From Charina bottae (taxonomy: Eukaryota; Chordata; Lepidosauria; Squamata; Charinaidae): DNA of 64,000 nt. A program made the position numbers and the translations under genes. How positions within the stretch are numbered: position 1 is the stretch's first letter; each line of letters begins with the position of its first letter. Under the pieces are notes generated by a model. It saw only the letters and a list, made by a program, of their open reading frames with translations. It was not told the DNA's origin and made no database searches. Positions 12,101-24,754 of the stretch are shown here, piece after piece. Location of the stretch: NCBI GenBank assembly GCA_023362775.1, contig JALMGJ010000002.1, positions 105,847,981-105,911,980 on the forward strand, in the 5' to 3' direction.

Positions 12101-13379
12101 CCCTATGGCTGATATGTTCAGTATTCAAAATAACACAAAAAGACTCAGTTGGCTGTTGCCTAGCGATGTACAAAAGCAATAATTCTCCTATCTTTCCCAT
12201 GTTCTGCCTATTCCCACCCTCCTTTGAAAATTAAGGTATTTGATAGCCATAGTGCCTTGTATTTCGCAGCTCAACAGATAATGTGGGAATCAAACCACTG
12301 TTCTTAAGAACAGCAAGATCCTCCAGCTAGCCTCAAGCATGTTGGGACAATACAATTGTTAATTTATTTCCTGAATATTTTGCTGGTTACTGCTTATAGC
12401 ACAAAAATAATAGCAGAAAACTCTGCTCCACAGATGAACTTAGAAAAAAATACCATTTGTATTCTCAAGACACTAAAGAAGTGTGTAATTGCAAATTATG
12501 CTGAGAACTATTAAATGCATCTGTATACTGACAAAGCTAATGAGATAAATACTACTGATAAAAATAATTAAGATAACATGAGATACACCAAAACTAGCTT
12601 ATGCTAGTTTTATGTTTGGAGATACAGTAAAACACAGGTAAGCCACACAACCCTCCAAAGCTTATAATTATGGCTGAATAAGGCCTATGTCTTTTTTTTT
12701 TTTTTGCATTGAAAGAAATGTGATTCTCTACGATATATGATGATAATTAATGTGTGTAATAATTATCTTGGAAAACTGAGCATTTCATGAAATAATGAAA
12801 TAGTATTTTCCCATTCTTTACGAAAATGGTAGTTTTCAACACACACATTAACTTCATGGATATATAAGAATGTTTGCAGTCCATTAAATCTGCTAGACCT
12901 TGATATCAAGGTCTTATTGACATGATCTCAAGGCTTTTGAAAAACTATTTATTTGTGTAGCTCCATCACATTTTACATGTTACAAAATAGACAACAGCAA
13001 TACCTTTCATATTATTGGCATATGTAGAGATAAAACTTCATATATTTTATTCATACTTTGAGAGTTAAGCTATAAATGTAATTTTGCTGGGATCCTAACC
13101 TTTCTAGAAAAAGAATCCTAAAGGATTCTTCCTTTCCTGCTCACTCTTCCCTTGGCAACAACTTGAACATTTGCATCTGGGAATTGAGGGACTCTTGGGA
13201 GGGATACGAGACAGACTGAAGGAGTCTGCAGACAGAAGAATAAGGAGTCCAAAATCACTCCCACCCTTGTGTACCTGTTATCATATAGTAAGCTAGATAA
13301 TCCATGCTTCCTAAATCACTTTATTAAAAAACTTCTTTTGTCAAAAGATAAAGTTTTTTTTTAAATCTATAAGAATGTT
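9116..13379. other. Unique DNA, no gene recognised
   Basis: About 4.3 kb of AT-rich sequence. Notable small structures are a hairpin with 9-bp arms AAAACTAGC/GCTAGTTTT at 12590-12611 and a perfect 20-bp palindrome at 12895-12914. The segment 9120-9310 may be further degraded LINE sequence. Short frames look like chance. Confidence 0.4.
12895..12914. repeat. Perfect 20-bp palindrome
   Basis: AGACCTTGATATCAAGGTCT is its own reverse complement, with no spacer. Confidence 0.9.
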
Positions 13380-13889
13380 CTGAAGTCCCTGGAGCAGCTG
13401 GATGGCATACAGTGTAGAACCCGGAATTGAGGACTGGCCATTCCCTCCCAACCTCCCAAGACACGGTGGGGTTATTAGGGTCCCTCCAATGCATATGGAG
13501 TACTCCCTCCCAGGTGTGAGAGAAGACGGAGGGAGTCCAGGCTTGAATGGGTGTATGTGGTATGTGGACACTTGCCTCCTGAGTGAGAAACACGGGGTGA
13601 GGGATAGTGGATGTAGTGCCCCCTGCTGACCAGTGAGAGAGGCCAAAGGGGGGCACAGTGAGTGTGGGAGGGGTGGTTGGGCCGTGACAGCACCGAGAGC
13701 ATGAGCTGGTGCACTGGGGGGGCCCACCATCGCCTTGGGTCAATTGAAGGTGTGCAAGGTTATATGAGTGGATGGAGGGATCCCTATTTCTAACCAGGGA
13801 TTCCAGAGGTCCAGGATTGGGGGCAAATGTCCTGGACAGCAGATTCGTGGGGGCCCTGGTCTCTGGCTGCTGATTCTTAGTGCCAGGTC

Positions 13890-16570
13890 AATCAACAACA
13901 AGCCCCCCTCATATGTGACTTGATCACAGAGGAGGGGGCAGACCTGGCGGGTATTACCAAAACCTGGCTGGGCCCAGAAGGAGGGGTGCCCCTTTCAGAG
14001 ATGTGCCCAGCCAGGTTTCGAGTATCGCACCAGCCAAGATCCCAGGGCAGGGGAGGAGGGGTGGTTGTTGTCATCTCTAGTGGCCTTCAGGGGCACTGCC
14101 CCACAAGCGGCCGGTTGTGACACCCTGTTTTTCAAGTTAGGCTCCCGAGAGCAGTTAGGAGTGTTGCTGCTGAACCAGCCTCCCTGCTGCATAGCAACCT
14201 CCCTGCCTGAGCTGCTGGAGGCTGTCTTGGGGTTGGTGGTGGAGTTCTGGGGGACTTCAATCTGCCATCCCTGGGGCGTAACTTGGAAGCACGGACTTGA
14301 TTTTCTTGTCAGAGCAGTGGCAATGTGACCTGAGGGGAGAGTTACATCTGTCCCCATTCTTATGGTCAGATCACACCCTGGTGGCCTTGAGATTCTCCTA
14401 TGCCACCCACCTCTGCAGGAAGGCAGGACCCATTCTATTGGTCTGCCCCGGTGACTGATGGACCCAGCAGGGTTTCAGAGGGAGCTGGGGGTTATACCTG
14501 TGGATCTGCTGCACGGTCCAGTGGAGGCCCTGGCTACTGCCTGGAATAGGGAGGCAGCCAGGGCCTTAGAAAGGATCACGCCTGTGCGACCTCTCTTGTC
14601 CCATTGAACCCGACACTCCCTGTGGTTTACAGAGGAGCTGAGGGTTATGAAGAGGATTAAGAAACATCTAGAGCGCTGCTGGAGAAAGACAAAAACCGAA
14701 CCTGACCGAAAACAAGCTAGAGCCGCTGTCAGAGCCTACCTTGTGGCAGTAAGAATGGCGAAATGTCAGTATTTCTCCACTCTTATTGCAACTAATGCCA
14801 CCCGGCGGCCCTGCTCAAGATCACCCGATCCCTTTTGGGGAAAGGGGGTTCAGAAATCCATCTACAGGGCCATGCTGAGGAGTTTTCTGGGCATCTGCAG
14901 GATAAAATTGCTCAGATTTGTTCCAAGTTGGACTCCAAGCATGAGACATGGCCTGTGGAGATGCCTGGGGAACGTACTTACCCAGTTGTCCGGGAATGGT
15001 TTGATCTTGTTGGGCCTGAGGAAGTGGACAGGATTCTCCAGGATCTAAATGCCAAGTAGACCCATGTCCCTCCTGGCTGGTGAACGCTGCTCAGGAGGTG
15101 ACATATTGCGGGGTCCAGATGATGGTAAATACATCCTTGAGAAAGGGGGTGGTTCCGGCTGCCTTTAAGGAGGCACTGGTGTGCCCCCTCCTCAAGAAAA
15201 TATTACTCGACCCTACTATACTCGACAATTTTTGTCCAGTCTCCCACCTCCCCTTTTTGGGGAAGGTGGTTGAGAAAGTGGTGGTGTTGCAGCTCCAGAA
15301 GATACTGGATGAAATTGATTATTTGGACCCCTTTAAGTCAGGTTTCAGGCCCAGATATGGGACACAATGGTATTGGTCGCACTTATGGATGATCTCTGGC
15401 AGGAGCGGGATGGGGGTAGTGCATCCATCCTGGCTCTTCTTGACCTCTCAGCGGCTTTCAATACCATCGACCATGGTATCCTTTTGGGGTGGCTCACGGA
15501 GTTGGGGGTGGGCGGTGTGGTTCTGCGCTGGTTCACCTCCTTCCTCCAGGGCCAGTCCCAATTGGTGTTGATAGGGAGTGAGAGATCTGGCCCACAGCCC
15601 CTCCTTTGTGGGGTGCCGCAGGGTTTGCTACTCTCCCCACTCCTTTTTAACATCTACATGAAACCACTAGGTGAGATCATCTGTCACCATGGGATAAGGT
15701 ATCACCAATATGCTGATGATACTCAATTGTACATCTCCATCCCAGGTGAAGTAAGTGATGCCATGACCGCCCTCTCTAGGTTCCTGGGGGCTATGGGGCC
15801 TAGATTGGGAACAACAGATTTCAGCTGAACCCTGGTAAGACGGAGTGGCTGTGGGTTAATGGCCCCTCGGTATCCAGGAATTTGTCATCTTTATTTCTGG
15901 ATGGGGTTGCACTGCCCCAGACAGACCCAGTGTGGAATCTGGGGGTCCTCCTGGACTCATGACTCCTGCTCAAAGAGCAGGTAGTAGTTGTGGCCAGAAG
16001 GGCCTTTGCTCAACTTCGTGTTGTGAACCAGTTATGCCATTTCCTGGATCGAGAGGCCATTCAAACAGTCACTCATGCCCTGATCATCTCCCATATAGAC
16101 TACTGTAATGCACTCTCCATGGGGCTACCCTTTAAGAGCATCCAGAAGCTTCAACTGGTCCAGAATGTGGCCACAGGCAATTTTATGTGCCCCATGATCG
16201 GCACACATAGCACCTTTGCTGCGTGAGCTGCATTGTGTTCCAGTTTGCTTCCGGGTTCAATTCAAGGTGTTGGTTATCACCTTTAAAGCTCTACATGGCA
16301 TGGGTCCAGGCTACCTAAGGGACCATCTCATCCCCATTACATTGACCCGCCCAACCTGGTCATGTAGAGAGGGCATGTTATAGACCCTGTATGTAAAAGA
16401 ATTCCATCTGGCAGGGTCTAGGAAGTGGGCTTTCTCTGCAGCAGCTTCTGCCCTCTGGAACATTCTTCCCCCAGAAGTGAGGCAAGCCCCCTCTATCCTG
16501 GACTTCCGTAAAATCTGAAGACCTGTTTTTGCCATCGTGCCTGGGGCGGGGAGGGGAATAGTCATTCTTG
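13890..16570 (+). pseudogene. Broken LINE ORF2 (endonuclease plus reverse transcriptase)
   Basis: Pieces lie in at least three frames. The endonuclease part keeps ITKTWLGPEGG and, at about 14250, GDFN-equivalent codons (GGG GAC TTC AAT), so the conserved Asp is present, unlike the 60-kb copy. Reverse-transcriptase motifs include SGFRPRYGT, motif A as LLDLSAAFNTIDH (first Asp kept, second Asp changed to Asn), GVPQGLLLSPLLF and YADDTQLY at about 15707-15730. The C-terminal frame (15990-16226) contains SHIDYCNALSMGLPFKSIQK. In an intact element this protein would nick DNA and copy its own RNA at the nick. This copy cannot be translated as one protein. Confidence 0.88.
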
Positions 16571-16691
16571 GGGATGGCTGGTGCCCTAGAATGGCCCCTT
16601 ATATATTCACAGACTGAAGTAGATTCTTGCTTCCATGTGAATTGTATCATATTTTATATTTTTATTTTTTAGTTGTAGTTATATCTAATGT

Positions 16692-16777
16692 TGGACTAGA
16701 CATCAGACACGGACATTGGACATTGGACACTAGAGTCAGACATGACTGCACAAATGTGCGGGGGGAACCTTTAACTT
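16692..16777 (+). mobile_element. 5'-truncated Sauria-type SINE nested in LINE tail
   Basis: Only the 3' end is present: AGAGTCAGACATGACTGCAC, GTGCGGGGGGAACCTTTAAC. It matches full copies at 25050 and 44130. A 12-bp duplication TATATCTAATGT (16680-16691 and 16778-16789) of the LINE tail flanks it, so it inserted after the LINE. Confidence 0.8.
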
Positions 16778-16794
16778 TATATCTAATGTATTAA

Positions 16795-16930
16795 TTAATT
16801 AATTAATTAATTAATTAATTAATTAATGTATTCTTCCTATAAACCACCCAGAGTCCCTCCTTAGGGGGAGATGGGCGGTGATAGAAATTTGAATAATAAA
16901 AAATAATAAATAAATAAATAAATAAATAAA
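16795..16930. repeat. Simple repeats around LINE 3' end
   Basis: An (ATTA)n run at about 16791-16826 precedes the conserved LINE tail, and an (AATA)n run at about 16906-16930 closes it. Confidence 0.85.
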
Positions 16931-17489
16931 TCCATTGTTCATAAGAATATTCAATATACAGTACAAATGCAAAGGAACATAGAAACTCTGATCTCATAGC
17001 TAAAAGTTCTGCATGCATGATGGATAGACTTCAGGCTTATGGACCATATTTGTTAAGAACACCACAATTTGTCAAAGATCTTTTTGTTTAGTGCAATTAA
17101 AAAACAGAGAGGGCACTCATTTATTTCTGTAAGAGAAGCTCACCATTGTACCAAGTCATAGCCTGCTCCAGGTTATCCAAGTTATTCAGTAATTTAAGAG
17201 AGAAGGGGGAATGTAATTTTATTTTTGCTGTGTTATTTTTGACAAGGGGTTAGATATCCTGATCAGTCTTCTGTAAATTATCTCAAGATATATTAATAAA
17301 CCCATATCCACCTGCTGCCAACCTTTGTTTTAATGGAACAGCTAATTTTAATTTAGTGATGCTTAAAACAAACAAACAATTAAAATAATTCATTCTACCT
17401 TTAGGGGACTGTGACTTGAAAATCATAAGCCATTCATGGGGGTGGCTGTCACCGTGATCGTGGCAGGAATAACATCCTGTGCTCATCTT
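16931..17489. other. Unique DNA, nothing recognised
   Basis: No gene or repeat family was identified. Confidence 0.4.
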
Positions 17490-17672
17490 GAATTTTTATA
17501 TTTTATATTTTATATTTTGTATTTTTAGACTTCTATCTGTTTTTATGTGTATTTCTACATGTATTGAGATTATATTGTAGTGTTTTTGATGACTGTCATT
17601 TATTGTCTGTAAGATGCCCAGAGTCGTCGTATAGGAGATGGGCAGCCGAGAAATTTGACAAATAAATATTTG
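17490..17672 (+). mobile_element. L2/CR1-type LINE 3' tail
   Basis: TTTTATATTTTATATTTTG-rich sequence leads into GCCCAGAGTCGTC, GATGGGCAGCCGAGAAATTTG and AAATAAATATTT, a variant of the LINE tail at 60190-60250. Only about 180 bp is present. Confidence 0.75.
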
Positions 17673-17718
17673 TAAAAGTTGTATTAAAAACTATTGTGTC
17701 AATTATTTCCAAAAGACT

Positions 17719-17749
17719 AATATATATATATATATATACATACACACAT

Positions 17750-17798
<49 letters not shown>

Positions 17799-17818
17799 TA
17801 CATACATACATACATACA
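17719..17818. repeat. Compound (TA)n/(CATA)n/(CA)n microsatellite
   Basis: Perfect or near-perfect runs of TA, then CATA, then CA, then CATA. Open frames here are repeat artefacts. Confidence 0.95.
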
Positions 17819-17835
17819 GTATGTTGTTTGAATTT

Positions 17836-17920
17836 CCAGTCTAAGTCTGAGAGAGAATGACTGGCCTAAGGTTACCCAGCTGGTTTCCATGCCTAAGAGA
17901 GCACTAGAACCTGATATCCC
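17836..17920 (-). mobile_element. Fragment of tRNA-derived SINE, antisense
   Basis: GAATGACTGGCCTAAGGTTA and CCCAGCTGGTTTCC are the reverse complement of the body of the SINE at 19714-19947 (CCAGCTGGGTGACC, TTGGGCCAGTTACTCTC). It is degraded and truncated. Confidence 0.6.
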
Positions 17921-18084
17921 AATAAAATTAAAAGTATATTATGTGTATAACTCCAAGATATACTTTATTTCCAATATATAGATCTTCCTGAGTCAGCAAA
18001 GTAATTTATAAATGCTTTCTAACTGCTGGGTAAAATACAACATTTCTCGCTAACTGCACTAGGTGTCATAAATAAAAATAGTAG

Positions 18085-18115
<31 letters not shown>

Positions 18116-18245
18116 TATTATTATTATTATATTTTTATTATGTATATATATATTGGACAACTCAAGGCAGCGAACATACCTAATACTCCTGCCTCCTACT
18201 TACCCTACAACAACAACCTGTGAGGTGGGTTGGGCTGATGTGTTC
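18085..18245 (-). mobile_element. (ATT)n plus CR1/L3-like 3' end, antisense
   Basis: An (ATT)n run (about 18087-18135) is followed by CAACTCAAGGCAGCGAACAT, ATACTCCTGCCTCC and CAACAACCTGTGAGGTGGG. I recall this as a common CR1/L3-like terminus in squamates. The assignment is from memory. Confidence 0.5.
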
Positions 18246-19701
18246 ATTATAAATTCAAAATAAAAAGTAATTTTAAAAATAAATTACCATGGTATTTGTT
18301 AAAATGATTTTTTCAACATAACAAAATGTCCACCAGTAACAACAAGAAGAAAGAATCAAGTTTAAAGGGGATAGTCCAAATTTTGACTTAATCTTCATAA
18401 TACATTTCATGAAAGTATTATGAAAAGTATTAGGGGATTTTTAAATTCAGACAAATTCTATGGAACAGATGTATCTTACAATCCATGTGAGTTTTCTTCT
18501 TCATTCTTTCAGGAATCTCTTGTCTCATTACTGCAGAATCACGAATGTTCCTCCCTCCCGCTTATTAAGAAGACTTAGCAGGTATAACCTGAGTATAAAT
18601 ACATAAATCAAGAATGCAGAATTTATATCCCTCCATTAGTAGACTACAAATCTCATTGGCTTTACTGGAAGATGTTAATAAGAATTGGAATCCAATATCT
18701 TGAGAGTAATTTCTTGAGAGCTGTATATTTTAAGTAATTCCTACCATAATTATTTCAAGTAATTTTTGATAGTTTGTGATAATGAAATGTTAGGTAGCAT
18801 CAGGTTTTGTTATTCTCTTCCAGAAGGGAGAAGACTCTTTTGCTACTACTGGCTAAACTGATGAATCTCCAGAAAAGCCTTCACCAACCAAATGTGTTAG
18901 ACCGCTATTATGATTTTAAACAACAACAATAATAAACACAAACTCAGAATTTCATAAATAAAAATACAATTGCTAAATATTTTCTGAATTGTCCCCTTGT
19001 ATTGCCACTGGGAATTTAGTCCAACCCATATAGAAGAAACAAGACCGAGGAAGGCTGATCTGAGAAACAAGGCAAGTCAATGGGGGCAAGAAAAGAATAG
19101 CCTTAAGGAAGCAAGAATTAGAATGGAGTAAGGAAAAAATAAATCAATGGACTTAGGAAATAAGGGCTAAAAGGAGAAAGAGGGAAAGGGAAGAGCGATA
19201 ATCTGAGAAAAGGAACAAAACCAGATATAAAACAAGTAGAAAGACAAAACTAGGAAATATTGGTATGAAGTAGCCACATGATGATGTTTTATATCACTTT
19301 GCATGTGTTTATTTGTTGTTTTATGTCCTTTAGCTCTAGAGATGGAAAGGCATATAATTCAAACAGCAATGAGATTCAACCAGAGTGGAAGTAATCATAT
19401 TCTGGAATTTGGAACCTATTCAGACAATAATTTCTAAGAAATTTCATGAGAGAAAGAGATTCAGAGTCAAACAAAAATTTTAATGTGTTTACTGCCGGAA
19501 AAAGTGATATAATCCTATCTATATAAGACTGAGATTTCAATGATCATGGTGTCATTCTTTCTAAATAATCAGCTGAGAGTCTTTGTATTATGGCAGGATA
19601 GAAATGGGGCAAACAAACAAATACAACCAGCAAAATTTATCTTCATGTCTGACTTCAGTTGTGCTTTAATCATAATGCTTCAATTGTTATCATTTAGGTA
19701 A
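18246..19701. other. Unique AT-rich DNA
   Basis: No gene or repeat was recognised. Confidence 0.4.
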
Positions 19702-19713
19702 CCAATTAGTATA

Positions 19714-19947
19714 TAGAGAGCCGGTGTGGTGTGGTGCTTAAGGCATCAGGCTAGAGACCGTGAGTTCTAGTCTCACCTTAGGCAGAAAGCCAGCTGGGTG
19801 ACCTTGGGCCAGTTACTCTCTTTCAGCCCTAGGAAGCAGGCAATGGCAAACCACTTGTGAAAAACCTTGCCAAGAAAACTGCAGGGACTACTCCAGGCAG
19901 GAGTAAAAAAACTGACTTGAAGATGCATGCACACATGCACAAAAATC
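19714..19947 (+). mobile_element. tRNA-derived SINE with perfect 12-bp target duplication
   Basis: The head GAGAGCCGGTGTGGTG carries a Pol III A-box-like stretch and the B-box-like GAGTTCTAGTCTC. The body contains CCAGCTGGGTGACCTTGGGC and GGCAATGGCAAACCACTT. Direct repeats CCAATTAGTATA (19702-19713 and 19948-19959) flank it. The B box deviates from GTTCRANNC, so it is a SINE head, not a tRNA gene. Confidence 0.82.
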
Positions 19948-20059
19948 CCAATTAGTATAGAACTAGAATGAAGAAAAGGTCTATTAAAGAAAAGGTCTGA
20001 TACAAGTACAGACATAAGCCATTTACTTTTAGCAATTCCTGAAATGAATGCTTAGACAA

Positions 20060-20069
<10 letters not shown>

Positions 20070-20135
<66 letters not shown>

Positions 20136-20188
20136 ATATACACATACACATATACATATACATATACATATACATGTGTGTGTGTGTT
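20070..20188. repeat. Compound (AC)n/(AT)n/(CATATA)n/(TG)n microsatellite
   Basis: An AC run, an AT run, CATATA-type repeats and a short TG run follow one another. Frames here are artefacts. Confidence 0.95.
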
Positions 20189-20300
20189 AAAGGTGCCCTC
20201 CAGATGAGCTCAACTCCTGTTGAACTGCATCCACACAGTTTTCTTGGCAGGGTCAAAGTGGTTTCTACTCGTTTCTCCCAGGCTGTTTTTTCCAACTTCC
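20189..20300 (-). mobile_element. Degraded SINE-like fragment, antisense
   Basis: GTTTTCTTGGCAGGGTCAAA resembles the reverse complement of the 3' part of the SINE at 19860-19890 (CCTTGCCAAGAAAACTGCAGG). Similarity is partial. Confidence 0.4.
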
Positions 20301-22100
20301 TAGCCTAGCTCACAGCCTTGGAATTTCCAGGTGGTTCTACATCCACCTACTAATGTGGGCCAACCCTACTTAGTTTCCAAGATCAGCTAGGCTCTGCCTC
20401 CTGCTCCTCCTCCCTATTTCTAGCATGCAATGAATGAATGCACAGATTCCACTTTCAAAAGAGCAATGTTCACATGGAGAAAACCGTTTGGCTTCTAAGA
20501 TTAATTTGTTAGCAGTATTTTGCTCTGTTTGGACTTAACCCTGAAGTACTGTTTGCTCAGCTTAACAATGCAGGCCAAGCAATGAGAAGGATGCCGTGCC
20601 TTTGCCAGGTTGTATCAACTCCTTCTCTTGGCAAACTCTTGGACTGAAGCAGTCAATCTTCCACAGCAGGCCTGGGCCATCAGAAGCACTATAAGGCAAA
20701 TGTATTTGGAACATCACTTACGTCCACGCAGTTGAGTGTGTTTCCATACAATGCATTTGCTTGCTCATCTTTAATGCAAATCCTTTCCAAAACCTTTGTT
20801 GTAGCCTTATAAAAATTAATGATTTTATTTGTTAATTTCCTTGATAATAAGCAAATGTTCTTAATAAAAATTTATGTATTTATTCGATCAGTGGATACAC
20901 ATGGTAAGGAACAGTTCTGAGAAGGATAAGACTCCAAGACTGGGAACTGGGAACTGTCTTCAATTGGACTCAGAAGTGCTCCAAATTTGGAGGTGAGTCA
21001 AAGGAAACACTTCATTGTACATGGCTTGCAACTAGACAATTGAATGGTAATTCATAGGTGCTGTCTTAAGGCAGAAATAAGTAAAAGCCATCTGAATTAG
21101 TTTAAGGGATCTGATTAAAGAGTCAAAAACCTCCCCTGATAATGCTTGGCAGTAATAATTATAAAAAAGGCAAAATTTTACAGCCTCTCTGGCCATGCAT
21201 AAATCATTCCCAAGGCAGTTACAAATTTCATTAGAAGGGAAACGTGATGTTACAGGCAGAAGACTTGAAGCAAGAGATTTTTTTTTCAGGAGGATAAGGA
21301 GAAAGGGTTATACACTGTGAACAGGGATAGGAAGAAAAGTTTTAGGACAGGCTTTGGCTTAGTGGTCAGAGATCTTAGAGAAGGAGATTATCTGTATTAG
21401 TGCTGTTTCTGTAATGGCCAACAATAGTAAAACTAATGACCTAGTGAATTTGTGCTATCATGAACCACTTGAAAAATTATTGGGCATAGAACCTTAAAGA
21501 GCCAGCAAAAGAGAAAACAAGGTCCCTGTGAGTCAATTAGCCTGAGGATATATTTACCATACTTTTTCTCTCTTATCATGTGTGTTAGCTATTCTCTTCT
21601 TCTTTTGCAATGAAGTCTTCCTACTTTTTCCCCAGAGTATAAATGTCCCAGAAGAAAGGCTCTTCCCAGTGTAACCCCCATCCTGGTGTGTCTATTAGGC
21701 CAGGTACAAATAAATTAATGAATAAAAATACAGGCCAATAAAAACATAACTTACTAAAGTAGATAAAACATAGCATAATGATGCAAACATAAAAGCAGCA
21801 GCAAAAGGAAGAAAAACCAATTCAGCTGAAAAAAATAACATTTTTAAAATTATTTATTTAGTCTTAACTTGGTATTAGTAGCATAGACACTATGCAGATA
21901 TTCCACAGCAACCTCCATCTCCACATTGGGGGTGGGGTCACACTGTGATTCACAACAATTAGAGGAAGGCAGTTGTTTCTCAAAGAGAGGATAGTCCTGG
22001 TTCAGCTCCTACAAAATGAAAAATCACCTAGGTGTTGCCAGCCACCTGGACAGCTGCTAAATGGAATCCCAATAATGATCAGAAACAGCCTGCCTTTGTC
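20301..22100. other. Unique DNA, nothing recognised
   Basis: No supported gene or repeat over this 1.8 kb. Confidence 0.4.
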
Positions 22101-22101
22101 A

Positions 22102-22222
22102 GTGGTGGTAGCACCTGGCCAACCCTTTCAGGGCTCAAAAGCTAAGCAGGGTTGGGTTTGCTTAGTACTTGGATGAGAGACCCCCAATCATTTCCAGGGT
22201 ACAAATTAGACTGCCGGGTGGT
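22102..22222 (+). mobile_element. 5S-rRNA-derived element (SINE3-like or 5S pseudogene)
   Basis: The run AAAGCTAAGCAGGGTTGGG, then CTTAGTACTTGGATGAGAGA, matches the internal control region of vertebrate 5S rRNA (box A AAGCTAAGCAGGGTCGGG; box C GGTTAGTACTTGGATGGGAG) with few differences. The 5' half (GTGGTGGTAGCACCTGGCCA) and 3' end are much more diverged. It is therefore not a functional 5S gene. It is either a 5S-derived SINE or a retro-pseudogene. Confidence 0.75.
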
Positions 22223-24744
22223 TAGAGAGTCAGTTGTTCGCTTTGATACAAAAGGCAAGTCACACAGTATCTGCTTGGGCTTTCCATAGTGATAAAATTA
22301 TGGGATAATTTCAAGGAGATTAAGGACACATTTTTTCTTACTACTTGATACAAGAACATGAATTTTCCTTTGATATTGAAAAAGTTATGGGATAGCCTTT
22401 GTAATATGTCTGAAGTCTTGAATACTCCTCCAGATGCCACAGGCAACTTGTTTCCATAATTTTGCAAGTAACTGAAAAACCATTGTCAAATCTTATCTTA
22501 GCATGTGAACTATAAGATAGAAGTTCTTTGCCTAATAAAGGACAGATAATTATTTAAATTCAGGTTATTTAATCAGCCTGCTAGCTCTTCCTCCTCTTAA
22601 CAGCACTATGAGTTTGGCAGTTGCACTTTCACTAAACTTATTAAAGTGATGGCTCTTCTAATTTTATTCTATTACTTCTGTTTTAACCACAACAGCACAG
22701 TCATTTTCCAAAGTCAAAAGATACTCTGCTTTTCCTTCTTTGAGGCTAATTTCAAACAAGATTCTTTTTTCTTAATGAGAATGGCCCATAAGTTGGCTGC
22801 AGCATGTTGTATTCAGCAGAGGGAAAGATTTTCAAATGTTACCTATAAAAACAATGACTCACTATTATTTTTCCCCTCATTGTGTGCGTTCTGCAGAATA
22901 CTTGCTTCAGCATTACATTTATTACAATGTGTAATAGCACAATTTACTTCAGCACAGGGACTGCTCCCCAACATTAATCCAATGCATCCACTGTAGTGAA
23001 TAGATACTTTACCCCCACCCTCACTTCTACTTGACTTTGATCAGAATCTGTACAGTGAAGCATTGCACATTAACTGATAAATGGACACTGCTGCAGAAAT
23101 ACTTTTAAGCAACAATTAAATGATTTTAAACTCTGTGGTCACTATTCCCCTTGAAATCAATCCCAGGTTATTAACTGAAGAAAGAAAATTACACATATTA
23201 TTTGCATTACCAGAAACCAAAGCTTTTAGGATATAAAATTATGGAAGATTTAATCTTAGCTGACAAGCATATTTAATAAAAAATTAACAAAATAAATAAT
23301 AGCTTTGGTGGTATTGAAATAGTATCCTGAAAGCTCAGGCCCTCTCCTATATACAGCTGGGGCATTATGGTAGGGAGGCAGATAATTAGTTGAAGCTGTT
23401 GATGGAGAACACACCAGCCTTCCTGTTTCCCTCCAGCTTTGTAGTACAGCTCATACACAGCACTGCAAATGGTTACACAATGTCACCAATTGCCACATAT
23501 AGGATTTTATGACCACACAGTTTACACAGATGTTGCACAGGTCCACAATAAAAGGAACCAAAATGTCCACCATCTGTGCTTTTTTTTTTTTTTGGTAAGC
23601 ATTATCTGTAACCAAAGAACAGAAGTGTTTGAGTGTGTCAAATATTAGCCATAGATAGTTAGATGTGGGATGAGGGGTGGGGAGGAGGCAAAATGTGGAA
23701 GATTAACATTCATAGACCACTTGCTGAGATGAGTGGTTATTATTACAATTCTTTTCAAATCTTAAATTAAAAAGTAAGAAACAAATAAATTCCAGGGGCC
23801 AATATTGATGATTGGCTTCAATTGTCCTGTGGCTAAATTTCATCGGGTACCTTTTAGTAATACTTGAAATAGCAGATAAAAGTTTCCATTAACTTTCTAT
23901 GTTTTTATACTATGTTTTTCAGTACTCTCATTTATAAATTGTTGTCCATGCAATAGAAAGCTAAAACCAAAATGTTTAACCCTCTACTCATTTGTAGCTC
24001 ATTCAGCAGCACTTTTGTTCTTTAGCACTATTAGTTAAATACTCCAGGTTTATTTTTATGAGTTTTTTCCTGTGGGGACAGTCCTCAAATGCACAGCTGC
24101 ACCTGCTATTCCTGCTAAAAGATCCCATGAGATCAATCTGTATGAGGTATTTTTTGTATAGAGAAAAAATAAAATAGCACAGGTTATTCTTGGTGTCCAT
24201 ATTTTGCATAGAAATATTTCTCATTGCAAACTTTTAATAACAAAGGAGGACAAAGTACCTGCTATATTAGTAAGGCGTCGTTTATATTCAGAGATATTCC
24301 ACCGAGACACGTTAAGCAGATTCAAAGCCATCTTCTTGTTTCACTCAGAGCAGACTATACGGCACTTGCTGATTAGACAGCTTGGTATATTTTAAATAAA
24401 TGCTAATGACAGTGCATAGTAGTATAAAATTTTTGAAAGAAACACTTATAAATTACAGGGCTTGCTAGAGTTATCCTTCTAAATCTGATAACTACTAGTC
24501 AAAAAAATAGTTATCGGACCACTGTGATTTCTTGGTAATAGAAAAATAAATCCTGCCCACAAAAAAATAAGTTGCTTGTTTCCAGAACTGACTACTTTAA
24601 ATGTCAAAAGTGCCACCCAGCTCTGTATGAATAAAAGATAGCTCAAATAATCAGTTATTTTTATTTCTCCTTCTCTATAGATCTCCTTAAAACCAGAGAG
24701 TTCAGGAGTGATTCCAGAAAGGGGCACTCAATATGGGAAGTTGC
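22223..24744. other. Unique DNA, nothing recognised
   Basis: A poly-T run lies at 23580-23594. No gene or repeat family was identified. Open frames of 60-116 codons have no recognisable features. Confidence 0.4.
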
Positions 24745-24754
24745 CCAAAATTGG

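Larger units (their letters stand above)
13450..16930 (+). mobile_element. Decayed L2/CR1-type LINE, near full length
   Basis: The element parallels the copy at 56.25-60.25 kb from its 5' leader (13470-13900) through an endonuclease-like region (13890-14380) and reverse transcriptase (15070-15830) to a tail with CCACCCAGAGTCCCTCC and AATAAATAAATA near 16930. It is broken by several frameshifts and stops. Sequence differences from the 60-kb copy are frequent, so this is the older copy. Its tail is interrupted by a truncated SINE at 16692-16777. Confidence 0.9.

Noticed and set aside
20070..20188. Open frames through AC/AT repeats (also 17719-17818)
   Set aside because: Simple-sequence translation with no independent support.
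22102..22222. Functional 5S rRNA gene
   Set aside because: Only the internal promoter is conserved. The 5' third and 3' end do not match 5S rRNA and no T-run terminator follows at the expected distance.
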